This document shows, piece by piece, positions 9,236 to 16,822 of a DNA stretch of 46,617 nucleotides. The DNA comes from Cytophagaceae bacterium SCN 52-12. GTDB taxonomy: Bacteria > Bacteroidota > Bacteroidia > Cytophagales > Spirosomataceae. The translations under genes and the position numbers were made by a program. Within the stretch, counting starts at the first letter, position 1. Each line of letters starts with the position of its first letter. The stretch lies in contig MEDT01000048.1 in assembly GCA_001724175.1 (NCBI GenBank), positions 1-46,617 on the forward strand. Reading direction: 5' to 3'. The notes under the pieces are model-generated. The model had not been told where the DNA came from. It saw only the letters and a program-made list of their open reading frames with translations, and ran no database searches.

Positions 9236-9912
9236 TAATTTTTACCGGCCCTGATCAGCGCATCGGCTACCACGAGGTCTTCCGGCGTGGTAATCTTGAT
9301 GTTTCCATAGTCGCCTTCAATAAGGTGTACAGGATAGCCGGCATCTTCCACGACGCTTGCGCAATCGGTATAAGAGGGTTTGTAAGGTCTTTCGAAGGCA
9401 CTTTTCATCCATGACACCCGGAAGGCCTGCGGCGTTTGGACAAGCCTGAACTGCTCGCGGTCGGCCGGGGCGGAAGTGTCCCCGGTAGTGAGCTGCCGTA
9501 TGCTGTCCTTGAGAGGCACAGCCGTCACAGCAGCGCCGAGCCGGGATGCCGCTTCGTAGCTCCGGCTGATAAGAGCGGGCGTTACCAAAGGGCGTACCCC
9601 GTCGTGAACGGCTACCAGCGCCTCTTTTTCCGGGATGGCGCCGAGCCCGTTCTTGACCGAATGGAAGCGGGTTGCGCCGCCTTCCACGACCTGGTAAGAG
9701 ACAGCCGGACCTTTTTCTGAAACGATGTCATACCAGGCCCGGATCTGGGTAGCCGGCAATACAAGGATGATCCCGATATCTCCTGCCGACTCAAACGCTT
9801 CCAGCGTATGAAGCAAAACGGGCTTTCCGCAAAGCGGGAGAAACTGTTTCGGGGTTTCGCTTTTCATCCGGGAGCCGTTGCCGCCCGCCACTATGATTGC
9901 ATATCGTCTCAC
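9232..9912 (-). CDS. ispD: 2-C-methyl-D-erythritol 4-phosphate cytidylyltransferase (IspD)
   Basis: 226 residues, the usual length. It transfers CMP from CTP to MEP in the non-mevalonate isoprenoid pathway in the cytoplasm. Visible are the nucleotide-binding signature AIIVAGGNGSRM followed by PKQFLPL, the VHDGVRPLVT motif (Bacteroidota-type Gly for the usual Ala), VPLKDSI, LVQTPQAF, and the C-terminal family signature TDCASVVEDAGYPVHLIEGD then NIKITTPEDL. The last codon and stop overlap the stop of the convergent two-domain esterase. It lies 97 bp downstream of queA on the same strand; the gap is filled by repeat-like inverted sequence, so the two may not be co-transcribed. Confidence 0.97.
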   Translation of the reverse strand: MRRYAIIVAGGNGSRMKSETPKQFLPLCGKPVLLHTLEAFESAGDIGIILVLPATQIRAWYDIVSEKGPAVSYQVVEGGATRFHSVKNGLGAIPEKEALVAVHDGVRPLVTPALISRSYEAASRLGAAVTAVPLKDSIRQLTTGDTSAPADREQFRLVQTPQAFRVSWMKSAFERPYKPSYTDCASVVEDAGYPVHLIEGDYGNIKITTPEDLVVADALIRAGKNY

Positions 9913-9923
9913 CTGTATAAGGG

Positions 9924-10013
9924 GCTATCAGCTACAGTAGTCAGCTATCAACTCTTCGTCGCCGACGGGTTGTACACGATCAAACGCGCTGATAGCTGAT
10001 TTCTGACAGCTAT
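9924..10013. repeat. Inverted copies of a GCTGATAGCTGA-type intergenic repeat between ispD and queA
   Basis: TCAGCTATCA at 9941-9950 is the exact reverse complement of TGATAGCTGA at 9990-9999. The right-hand copy (9988-10013) aligns without gaps to 16201-16226; nearly all differences between them are transitions. The left-hand copy (9924-9950) is inverted and more diverged. The element reaches into the queA stop codon. It could form a long hairpin in the queA-ispD transcript. Confidence 0.65.
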
Positions 10014-11059
10014 AAAATAAGCATAACATCCCCGTAGGTAAAAAACCGGTATTTTTCCTTCAGAGCTGTTTCATAGGCTTTCATAATGAGATCATAGCCG
10101 CCAAACGCGCAGGCGTTCATCAGAAGGATAGACTCCGGCAGATGGAAATTGGTAAGCAGCGCCGATCCGATTTTAAAATCATACGGCGGAAAGATAAAGC
10201 GGTCAGTCCACCCTTCTACCGGCTTGACATGGCCGCTGGCGGAAACCGAAGATTCGATGGCCTTCAGCGATGTGGTCCCGACAGCGCATACTTTTTTGCC
10301 GGCGTCCAGCCCTGCGTTGATAATTTTGGCCGTCTTTTCCGTTATGGCAAAATTTTCAGAGTCTGTCTTATGCTTGGTCAGGTCCTCCACATCTACGTTG
10401 CGGAAAGTTCCCAGCCCGACGTGCAGGGTCAAAGGGGCAAAGTTGACCCCTTTCAGCTCCAGCCTTTTGGAAATAACTTTGGTAAAGTGCATTCCGGCCA
10501 TAGGAGCGGCAACCGCGCCCAGCTTGTCCGCGAAAATCGTCTGGAAGAGCTCGCGGTCTTCGGCAGTCACGGCACGGCGCGAAATAATTTCCGGGGGCAG
10601 GGGCGTCTCGCCGAGTTCGTTGACCATATTCATGAAGTCATCGTACGTACCGTCATACAGGAAACGGATCGTGCGTCCGCGGGAGGTAGTATTGTCGATC
10701 ACTTCCGCAACCAGCTCGCTGTCTCCGAAATATAGTTTATTCCCGACCCGGATCTTGCGCGCAGGATCTACGAGGACATCCCACAGGCGCATTTCCCTGT
10801 TGAGCTCACGGAGAAGGAATACCTCTATTTTGGCGCCCGTTTTTTCTTTTTGTCCGTAAAGCCGGGCGGGAAAGACTTTGGTATCATTGACAACCATTAC
10901 ATCCCCGTCTTCGAAATAATCGATGATATCGGAGAAAGACTTATGTTCGATAGCGCCGGATTTACGGTGAACTACCATCATCCGCGCTTCTCCGCGCTCT
11001 TTCGGGTGGAGCGCAATTAAACTCTGGGGTAGATCAAATTTGAATTCCGATAATTTCAT
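10010..11059 (-). CDS. queA: S-adenosylmethionine:tRNA ribosyltransferase-isomerase (QueA)
   Basis: 349 residues, typical length. It moves the ribosyl group of S-adenosylmethionine onto preQ1 in tRNA to form epoxyqueuosine. Clear family blocks are [12 protein letters not shown] then [112 protein letters not shown] (in shortened form) and the closing [13 protein letters not shown]. Here PMAGMHFT stands where many QueA proteins have PTAGLHFT, a conservative change common in Bacteroidota. A minus-strand TATTTTTG (11156-11149), a good -7 element, lies about 90 bp upstream but no clear -33 box accompanies it. Confidence 0.97.
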   Translation of the reverse strand: MKLSEFKFDLPQSLIALHPKERGEARMMVVHRKSGAIEHKSFSDIIDYFEDGDVMVVNDTKVFPARLYGQKEKTGAKIEVFLLRELNREMRLWDVLVDPARKIRVGNKLYFGDSELVAEVIDNTTSRGRTIRFLYDGTYDDFMNMVNELGETPLPPEIISRRAVTAEDRELFQTIFADKLGAVAAPMAGMHFTKVISKRLELKGVNFAPLTLHVGLGTFRNVDVEDLTKHKTDSENFAITEKTAKIINAGLDAGKKVCAVGTTSLKAIESSVSASGHVKPVEGWTDRFIFPPYDFKIGSALLTNFHLPESILLMNACAFGGYDLIMKAYETALKEKYRFFTYGDVMLIL

Positions 11060-11460
11060 ATATGTGGAGCGACTCGACCCTTCGCGGTGCTGCCCTGGTG
11101 CAGACTTATGAGAGGTTCAAAATGAATTTTCACAAAAAAATAAGACCGCAAAAATAGTTTATTTTTTTGTTATCTGTGTATAAGAAAGGTTTTTTTTGGA
11201 CGTTCCGGACCGGTATTATTTTTTCCGGAACGCCGCCGGATGAAGGTAGTCAATAGGCTTCAGCATAACAAATCACAAGGAATAAAGCCTTTGAAGTTTG
11301 CAAATTGCCGTCATACGGGCCAAATAGGAATAATCGCACATTACCTGCAATGTATTGCTGTTGGCGATTTGCTGGTTTAAGATAAATAATTTGTTAAATT
11401 TGCTGGCGATCAGGAGGTTTGACCCTCTGTTTTTCCTACGTAACAGTATACAAAGAAAAA
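11060..11460. other. 401-bp divergent intergenic region between queA and the alpha-oxoamine synthase
   Basis: No protein-coding gene is visible. Contents: a possible queA -7 element on the minus strand (11156-11149), a hairpin with 8-bp arms CGTTCCGG (11201-11208) and CCGGAACG (11225-11232) around a T-rich loop, and a probable promoter for the rightward gene (11368-11402). The frame of the downstream gene is open back to a TTG at 11419, but that extension lacks conserved residues. Confidence 0.5.
11368..11402 (+). promoter_or_regulatory. Putative Bacteroidota-type promoter for the alpha-oxoamine synthase
   Basis: TAAATTTG at 11395-11402 matches the TAnnTTTG -7 consensus exactly. TTTG at 11368-11371 could be the -33 box, with a 23-bp spacer that is slightly longer than usual. 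The GTG start at 11461 would leave a leader of about 50 nt. Confidence 0.4.
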
Positions 11461-12729
11461 GTGGATATTTTTGAGAAACTGCGTAATAACTGGGGCGCGA
11501 TCGGAGCTTCGGTTCAGTTAGTGGATGGTCATCATTATTTTTCATTTCCGAAGCTGGAAGGAGAGCTGGGGCCTAAAATGCGGTTCAAAGGCCGGGAGGT
11601 CCTGAACTGGAGCCTGAATAACTACCTTGGCCTGGCCAATCATCCGGAAGTCCGTAAGGCTGACGCCGAAGCTTCTGCGGAGTGGGGGCTGGCCTATCCT
11701 ATGGGAGCCAGGATGATGTCAGGAAACTCGGATCTTCACGAGCTGTTTGAAAGAGAGCTCGCCGAATTTGTCGGTAAGAAAGATGCTTTTCTGCTGAACT
11801 ACGGGTATCAGGGCGTGGTCTCGATTATAGAGAGCCTCGTCGATTACCGGGATGTCATTGTCTATGATGCCGAATCGCATGCGTGTATCATAGACGGTAT
11901 CAGGCTGCATAAGGCTAAGATGGGGACTTATTATAAGTTCAATCATAACGACATGGACAGCCTGGAAAGGAATCTTGTAAGAGCGACCAGGCTTGCGGAG
12001 GAGAAAGGAGGAGGCGTCCTGGTGATCACTGAGGGGGTATTCGGGATGTCCGGAAAGGTGGGTGACCTCAGGTCGATCGTTGCTTTGAAAGAAAAATACT
12101 CCTTCAGGCTGTTCGTGGACGATGCCCACGGATTCGGGACAATGGGTCCTACCGGGGGAGGGGTCGGAGAGATGCTGGGAGTCCAGGATGGCGTCGACCT
12201 GTATTTTTCGACTTTCGCCAAATCAATGGCTGCGATAGGAGCCTTTGTTGCGAGCAATGACCCGGATATCATTATGTATCTGAAGTACAATATGCGTTCG
12301 CAGACCTATGCGAAGGCGCTGCCGATGCCATACGTTGTGGCGGGCAGGAGAAGGCTGCAGCTGATCAAGGAACTTCCTGAGCTAAGAGAAAGGTTATGGG
12401 AAAATGTCAGGGCGCTACAGGGCGGGCTCGTCGCCCGCGGCTTCGATATCGGTGAAACCGAATCGCCCGTGACCCCTGTATTTCTTCAGAGCGAAGGAGG
12501 CGTGCCGGAAGTGACGAGGATGGTACGCGACCTTAGGGAAAATCTAGGCGTATTTTGCTCGATCGTGGTGTACCCGGTAGTTCCGAAAGGACAGATTATG
12601 TTAAGGCTGATCCCTACGGCTGCCCATAGCCTTGAAGATGTGGCTTATACACTGGACGCTTTCAGCCTGCTGGCCGGGAAGCTTGCAAACAGGGAGTACC
12701 GCTCGGAGGAAGTGAAGCAGGAAGCATAG
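11461..12729 (+). CDS. Alpha-oxoamine synthase family PLP enzyme (serine palmitoyltransferase-like)
   Basis: About 422 residues from GTG at 11461 (start of IFEKLRNNWGAIG); a TTG at 11419 adds 14 unconserved residues. It is a fold-type I PLP acyltransferase: SLNNYLGLANHPEV, MGARMMSGN, DAESHACIIDG (PLP-stacking His), ITEGVFGMSG, FVDDAHGFGTMGPTGGG, and YFSTFAKSMAAIGAFVA with the Schiff-base lysine. Relatives condense an acyl-CoA with an amino acid (serine palmitoyltransferase, KBL, AONS). The sequence belongs to a Bacteroidota branch distinct from the classical SPT of Sphingobacterium and Bacteroides, in having PMGARMMSGN where those have AGSRFLNGT. It may take part in sphingolipid or related lipid synthesis, but acyl and amino-acid substrates are inferred. 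It is followed by its own terminator. Confidence 0.88.
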   Translation: MDIFEKLRNNWGAIGASVQLVDGHHYFSFPKLEGELGPKMRFKGREVLNWSLNNYLGLANHPEVRKADAEASAEWGLAYPMGARMMSGNSDLHELFERELAEFVGKKDAFLLNYGYQGVVSIIESLVDYRDVIVYDAESHACIIDGIRLHKAKMGTYYKFNHNDMDSLERNLVRATRLAEEKGGGVLVITEGVFGMSGKVGDLRSIVALKEKYSFRLFVDDAHGFGTMGPTGGGVGEMLGVQDGVDLYFSTFAKSMAAIGAFVASNDPDIIMYLKYNMRSQTYAKALPMPYVVAGRRRLQLIKELPELRERLWENVRALQGGLVARGFDIGETESPVTPVFLQSEGGVPEVTRMVRDLRENLGVFCSIVVYPVVPKGQIMLRLIPTAAHSLEDVAYTLDAFSLLAGKLANREYRSEEVKQEA

Positions 12730-12749
12730 GCTTTCAGCCTGCCGGATTT

Positions 12750-12775
12750 AAAAAAAGCCCTCAGGGCTTTTTTTT
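12750..12775 (+). terminator. Rho-independent terminator after the alpha-oxoamine synthase
   Basis: A-run plus GCCC, TCA loop, GGGC, then a run of T (12767-12775). The A and T runs extend the stem to 11 bp. Confidence 0.92.
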
Positions 12776-12894
12776 GCGGGTACGGCGAAGCAGGGCTGGT
12801 AAAGAAAAAATAGTTAATAGGCTTATTATCAATAACTTGTGCGTTTTTTCAAAAAAAACGTGGATTATTTAATGTGTTTTTTTGATAATTTCAA

Positions 12895-12924
12895 TTGGTC
12901 AATACGTTTAAATTGCTAAATTTC
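12895..12924 (+). promoter_or_regulatory. Putative promoter for the histone H1-like gene
   Basis: TAAATTTC (12917-12924) matches seven of eight positions of TAnnTTTG; TTG at 12895-12897 lies 19 bp upstream, the expected spacing. The surrounding 200 bp is strongly AT-rich, as often seen before abundant nucleoid proteins. Confidence 0.4.
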
Positions 12925-12986
12925 GACAAAAACGCCCTTTTTAGGGAAACAAGCCATTTTTTTCAACTAAACAACCATTAATAATC

Positions 12987-13163
12987 ATGGCAAGATTTGA
13001 TGAAGTAAAAAATCTAGTTTTGTCTCTAGAAGGAGATTTTGACAAGTTCTATAATAAGAACAATCAGGCTGCAGGTACACGCGTTCGTAAAGGACTTCAG
13101 GACCTGAAGAACCTGGCACAGGAAATTCGTACAGAGGTTCAGAATAAGAAGAACGAAGGCTAG
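12987..13163 (+). CDS. Histone H1-like (Hc1 family) small protein
   Basis: A 58-residue protein read from ATG at 12987. It starts MARFDEVKNLVLSLEGDFDK and carries the hallmark AAGTRVRKGLQDLKNLAQEI of the Bacteroidota histone H1-like family. It matches the conserved helical part of the chlamydial Hc1 family but ends without the long lysine/alanine-rich tail, so it is only mildly basic (11 K/R against 9 D/E). The probable role is nucleoid association. It sits alone, with an AT-rich upstream region and a strong bidirectional terminator downstream. Confidence 0.88.
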   Translation: MARFDEVKNLVLSLEGDFDKFYNKNNQAAGTRVRKGLQDLKNLAQEIRTEVQNKKNEG

Positions 13164-13191
13164 CAGACTTCTCTCGCAAAGAAATAATAAG

Positions 13192-13230
13192 TGCGCATTT
13201 GATAGCCCGGTGGCTCCGAATGCGCATTTT
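13192..13230. terminator. Bidirectional terminator between histone H1-like and MaoC genes
   Basis: Outer arms TGCGCATT (13192-13199) and AATGCGCA (13219-13226) pair perfectly; an inner AGCC/GGCT helix lies between them; a TTTT run follows on the + strand. The two flanking genes converge here. Confidence 0.8.
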
Positions 13231-13240
13231 ATTTGAGCTG

Positions 13241-13660
13241 CTATACCCGGAATTTTTCAGTATTCATCAGGGTAGCCACACCTACTGTACAGCGTTTCCC
13301 CGTTTCTTTATTTTTTATTTCCCCTTTTATTTGCGCCGTATGTTTGACAGGATCGATACTTTCGATCGTGAAGACCGCTTCATAGTCGGTATCCACAAAC
13401 ATAGGCCGCTGAAATTCAAGTGTCTGGCCTAAATACACAGATCCGAAGCCGGGGTAGATCGTGCCCAGCACTTTGGTAAAAATGCTTGCGCCGAGCATGC
13501 CATGTATGATGGGTTTTTTAAAAGGAGTGCCCGCAGCAAAGTCCGGATCAAGATGTAAAGGGTTGTTGTCGCCGGTAACAGCGGCAAAATTCTCGACGTC
13601 GTTTTGAGAAAACCTGAAATTGTGTGAAAAAGAAGCGCCTGCTTCTGCTTTGATCTCCAT
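13241..13660 (-). CDS. MaoC-like (R)-specific enoyl-CoA hydratase
   Basis: 139 residues forming a single hot-dog domain. The catalytic signature AVTGDNNPLHLD supplies Asp31 and His36 of (R)-hydratases, followed by PIIHGMLGASIFTKVLGTIYPG and the YLGQTLEFQRPM strand. It would hydrate trans-2-enoyl-CoA to (R)-3-hydroxyacyl-CoA or act on a related thioester in the cytoplasm. The length equals the PhaJ-type family. It lies 10 bp downstream of the POT transporter stop on the same strand, so the two are probably co-transcribed although no common pathway is evident. Confidence 0.9.
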   Translation of the reverse strand: MEIKAEAGASFSHNFRFSQNDVENFAAVTGDNNPLHLDPDFAAGTPFKKPIIHGMLGASIFTKVLGTIYPGFGSVYLGQTLEFQRPMFVDTDYEAVFTIESIDPVKHTAQIKGEIKNKETGKRCTVGVATLMNTEKFRV

Positions 13661-13670
13661 TATGTTGTCA

Positions 13671-15161
13671 TTATTCTATTCCGCCCATCCACTTTTTGAT
13701 AGGCTTATAAAAAACTAAAAGTAGAAGCGCCAGCCCGCCTGTGACCAGGAATACCTGGTTGAACAAATGCGGCATCTGCGCAACATTTTCCTCGTCAAAA
13801 TTACTGGCAAACAGCCCGGAAATCAAATTTCCCAGCGAGGCGGCCACAAACCATATGCCCATCAGCTGACTTACATACCGTTTGGGAGCAAGCTTTGTGA
13901 ATGAGCTGAGCCCGACCGGGCTCAGGCAAAGCTCTCCGATCGTGTGCAGGAGATAGGTAACAGCCAGGAATGCAGGTGATACCAGCTGGCCGCTCAGCGC
14001 TTCCTCCGCGGCAAACCGCATGATAAAGAAACCCGATGCAAGCAGCAATAAGCCGATGGCAAACTTAACCGGGATGGGCGGGTTGATGTTGCGCTGGGCC
14101 AGAAAAATCCAGAGAGCCGCTACGACAGGGGCAAGCGTCACGATGAAAAGCGGGTTGAAATTCTGGAACCAGCTCGAAGGAAATTCAAAATTCCCGATCG
14201 TCCGGAATGTGTGGCGTTCGGCAAAGATCTGGAAGGTCGTTCCCGCCTGTTCGAACCCCGACCAGAACAGTGCCGCCGTGAAGAAAAAGATAATGAGAAC
14301 ACCTACCCTTTTCTTTTCGACAGGTGATAGTCCGCCTGCAAGCAGGATATAGAAGAAATAGACGAGCGCTACCGAAACAATGATGACCCCCATCGCCTGG
14401 GCGAGCCCCTGAGCCGAGGTGACGTTGATATAGCCCGTAAGCTGAAGGACGGAAAGGAACACGACCAGTAAGGCGACCAGGCCGTAACCGAGCATTTTCT
14501 CCCTGCCATTAGCCGATGCGGCGGCGGTATCGCCGACCTTTTTAGCCGGGGGCATTCCTAACCCGCGCAGGTATTTATCACCGGCAAATTTAAACACAAG
14601 CAGGCCGAAAAACATACCCACGGCTGCCGCTCCGAAACCGTAGTGCCAGTTTACCTTCTGACCCAGGTAGCCGACAATGAGCATGCCGAGAAAGGAGCCG
14701 AGGTTGATACCGATGTAAAAGATGGAAAAGGCAGCATCCCGGCGCGCGCCGCCTTCCGGATAGAGCTCACCTACGATCGAGCTGATATTGGGCTTCAGCA
14801 GACCGGTGCCCAGCGCTACGACGGCAAGCCCGGTAAAGAACAGCGCGTTGGTACTGGGAATAGCCAGTATGATATGACCGATCATGATGACAATACCCCC
14901 GTAAAAAATAGACTTTTTCTGCCCGAGGATATTATCGGCTATCCATCCGCCCGGGAGAGAAAGCAGGTAGACGGAAGCCGTATATAACCCGTAAATGGCA
15001 CTTCCTTCCGCTACGCTCAGCGCCAGTCCTCCCCTGACCTGGTCTATCAGGTACATGAGCAGGATGGCACGCATTCCATAATAGCTGAAGCGCTCCCACA
15101 TTTCGGCAAAGAAAAGTACATACAAGCCTTTTGGATGTTTTTGCGAAATAGTTGTGTCCAT
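13671..15161 (-). CDS. POT/PTR family proton-dependent oligopeptide transporter
   Basis: 496 residues from ATG at 15161 (MDTTISQKHPKGLYVLFFAE); the frame extends 58 codons further up but without conserved or hydrophobic sequence. The POT signature EMWERFSYYGMRAIL (E-x-x-E-R-F-x-Y-Y, proton coupling) is in helix 1, then GGWIADNILGQKK, GTGLLKPNISS and the second PTR signature FSIFYIGINLGSF. At least twelve hydrophobic segments can be counted, and the C-terminal half has SPVGLSSFTKLAP. It is an inner-membrane importer of di- and tripeptides driven by the proton gradient. It is the first gene of a probable pair with the MaoC hydratase. Confidence 0.95.
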   Translation of the reverse strand: MDTTISQKHPKGLYVLFFAEMWERFSYYGMRAILLMYLIDQVRGGLALSVAEGSAIYGLYTASVYLLSLPGGWIADNILGQKKSIFYGGIVIMIGHIILAIPSTNALFFTGLAVVALGTGLLKPNISSIVGELYPEGGARRDAAFSIFYIGINLGSFLGMLIVGYLGQKVNWHYGFGAAAVGMFFGLLVFKFAGDKYLRGLGMPPAKKVGDTAAASANGREKMLGYGLVALLVVFLSVLQLTGYINVTSAQGLAQAMGVIIVSVALVYFFYILLAGGLSPVEKKRVGVLIIFFFTAALFWSGFEQAGTTFQIFAERHTFRTIGNFEFPSSWFQNFNPLFIVTLAPVVAALWIFLAQRNINPPIPVKFAIGLLLLASGFFIMRFAAEEALSGQLVSPAFLAVTYLLHTIGELCLSPVGLSSFTKLAPKRYVSQLMGIWFVAASLGNLISGLFASNFDEENVAQMPHLFNQVFLVTGGLALLLLVFYKPIKKWMGGIE

Positions 15162-15354
15162 ATCTCTGGTATAGGTTTTCCGAAGGATTCCTTTTTTGCA
15201 AGGTTGGCAGAAGAATGTTCTTCCTTTATCTTGCAATATAGCATAATTGCAAAATAATTTGGAAGCGGCTGGAAAAGTCGCTGAAAACCTCCACAGCCCT
15301 ATCGGATTAATAGTTAACTTTGAAGCCCCTGCCATAAGGCGGGATACAGGTTGT

Positions 15355-15879
15355 ATGGAACTGATTGCTTTCTATTTTTTTGCAGGTTTGGCCGTCGTTT
15401 CCGCGCTTTTCATTCTTTTTACAAGAAACCTGATGTACGCGGCTTTCGGGCTGTTCCTGACTTTCATGAGCGTAGCGGCCCTGTATGTTTTTGCAATGGC
15501 CGATTTCCTGGCGGTCAGCCAGATCATGATCTACGTAGGCGGGGTGCTGGTGCTGCTGGTGTTCGGGATCATGCTTACGCACCAGCATAAGGCCGGGCAA
15601 AGTACGCAGGCCAATTATGTTGAAGTTGAGAACGGGGGAATGCCGTTCCGGATTATCGTTTCCGTTGCCTTTTTTCTGCTTTTGATAAAAGTGATCACGG
15701 GTGCCGATTTTAAACTGGCAGGGAGCTACGTTGAGCAGAAATCAACGCTGCAGCAGCTCGGCATCCATCTTATGACATCCCACCTGCTCCCGTTTGAGAT
15801 CATAGCCGTGCTGTTGCTGGCAGTATTGCTCGGGGCGGGTTATATGGCGTTTAACAGGATTAAAAATTCAGGATCATGA
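15355..15879 (+). CDS. nuoJ: NADH-quinone oxidoreductase subunit J (NuoJ)
   Basis: 174 residues from ATG at 15355 (MELIAFYFFAG); the longer frame back to 15247 is unsupported. Five hydrophobic helices are visible, with the diagnostic helix-3 region MADFLAVSQIMIYVGGVLVLLVFGIML, including the pi-bulge-type YVGGVLVLLVF that is characteristic of complex I subunit J/ND6. It belongs to the membrane arm of complex I. TAACTTTG at 15315-15322 matches the TAnnTTTG -7 element, but no good -33 box is seen. Its stop overlaps the nuoK start (ATGA). No other nuo gene is present on either side. Confidence 0.95.
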   Translation: MELIAFYFFAGLAVVSALFILFTRNLMYAAFGLFLTFMSVAALYVFAMADFLAVSQIMIYVGGVLVLLVFGIMLTHQHKAGQSTQANYVEVENGGMPFRIIVSVAFFLLLIKVITGADFKLAGSYVEQKSTLQQLGIHLMTSHLLPFEIIAVLLLAVLLGAGYMAFNRIKNSGS

Positions 15880-16181
15880 TCCCTGTCAGTCATTTTCTGA
15901 TCGTAGCCGCCGCTCTTTTCTGCATTGGTCTGGCAGTAGCCCTGACCAAGAAAAACGCGATAGGGGTTCTTCTCGGGCTTGAATTGATGTTGAATGCGGT
16001 CAATATCAACCTGGTCGCTTTCAGCAGGCACGACCCGGGGCTGATCCGCGGACAATTGTTTGCGCTGTTTGTGCTGGTCGTAGCGGTTTGCGAAATAGCA
16101 ATAGCGCTGGCCGTCATCCTCCGGGTTTTTGACCACTATAAGACAATCGACCCGGATCGTATCGATAATCTCAGAGGCTGA
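15876..16181 (+). CDS. nuoK: NADH-quinone oxidoreductase subunit K (NuoK)
   Basis: 101 residues, the standard length, with three transmembrane helices. The conserved LLGLELMLNAVNINLVAF carries the buried glutamate (about residue 36) needed for proton pumping, and a second acidic site lies in VAVCEIAIALAVIL. The ATG overlaps the nuoJ stop by four bases, so the pair is translationally coupled. In most genomes nuoL, nuoM and nuoN follow; here a nuclease-like gene comes next after 55 bp that contain a dispersed repeat. Confidence 0.97.
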   Translation: MIPVSHFLIVAAALFCIGLAVALTKKNAIGVLLGLELMLNAVNINLVAFSRHDPGLIRGQLFALFVLVVAVCEIAIALAVILRVFDHYKTIDPDRIDNLRG

Positions 16182-16200
16182 ATTCTCAGCACGAAGCTAC

Positions 16201-16226
16201 GCTGACGGCTGACTTCCGATAGCTGA
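16201..16226 (+). repeat. Copy of the GCTGAYRGCTGA-type intergenic repeat after nuoK
   Basis: This 26-bp segment aligns without gaps to 9988-10013 between ispD and queA. About three quarters of positions are identical and nearly all differences are transitions (C/T or A/G). It lies between the nuoK stop and the next start. Confidence 0.55.
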
Positions 16227-16236
16227 TGGCCATTTT

Positions 16237-16803
16237 ATGAAGTACAAAATCTACCCTACGCTGCTGAACCTGTATGCCCGTTTCGAGAGAGGACTGGCTT
16301 CTGAGCAGGAGCTGCTGGACCGGATCAACCGGGTTCCGATCCCGCAGACGGAAGCCCAGGCAAAGGGCGTATGTTTCGAGGATGCTGTTTTAAAGGGAAT
16401 CGGCGAGGAGCTGTTCGACCCGGATGTTATCATCAGGTCGCGCGCCTTATTGCCGAAGCCGGTTGTGGCGACGCAGGTATATTGCGAATCGCTGATAGAC
16501 GAAGTGCTTTTTTATGGCTTTGTGGATGTCCTGGGGCATACGATGGCCGTAGACCTGAAGTCGACGGCAGCTTATACATCCTGCAGGTTTGCAGAAGATC
16601 ATCAGAACCTGTATCTGCCGGCGTTGTGTAAAAGGAGCGTCCATACCCTGAGATACATCATTACTGATTTTTCCGATGTGTATATGGAAGAATATAGCCT
16701 GGATTACGATTTCTCTCTCCAATACAGGCAGATAAAGGCTTTTATAGATTTCCTGGAAACGCATCGCGAACAGATTACGGACCGGCGGATATTCGCATGC
16801 TGA
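16237..16803 (+). CDS. PD-(D/E)XK nuclease superfamily-like protein
   Basis: 188 residues. An active-site pattern of the PD-(D/E)XK fold is visible: FEDAVLKG (Glu48 on the first helix), LFYGFVDVLG (Asp97) and AVDLKST (Asp106-x-Lys108), with an aromatic/hydrophobic segment HQNLYLPAL afterwards, resembling the RecB/Cas4-like arrangement in which a Tyr follows the core. No helicase or cysteine cluster is present, so it is a minimal single-domain nuclease. It might process DNA or RNA; a specific role is not apparent. It follows nuoJK at 55 bp and converges with the hybrid kinase. The start at 16237 (MKYKIYP) is the only good ATG. Confidence 0.65.
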   Translation: MKYKIYPTLLNLYARFERGLASEQELLDRINRVPIPQTEAQAKGVCFEDAVLKGIGEELFDPDVIIRSRALLPKPVVATQVYCESLIDEVLFYGFVDVLGHTMAVDLKSTAAYTSCRFAEDHQNLYLPALCKRSVHTLRYIITDFSDVYMEEYSLDYDFSLQYRQIKAFIDFLETHREQITDRRIFAC

Positions 16804-16822
16804 GCTCTGTTTCCCAGGAATT

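Noticed and set aside
11419-11460. TTG start for the alpha-oxoamine synthase
   Set aside because: The 14 added residues are not conserved-looking, whereas GTG at 11461 begins the expected IFEKLRNNWG terminus.
13241-15161. MaoC-POT pair as part of the peptide utilisation pathway
   Set aside because: Only 10 bp separate them, but no functional link can be shown from sequence; co-transcription is all that is supported.
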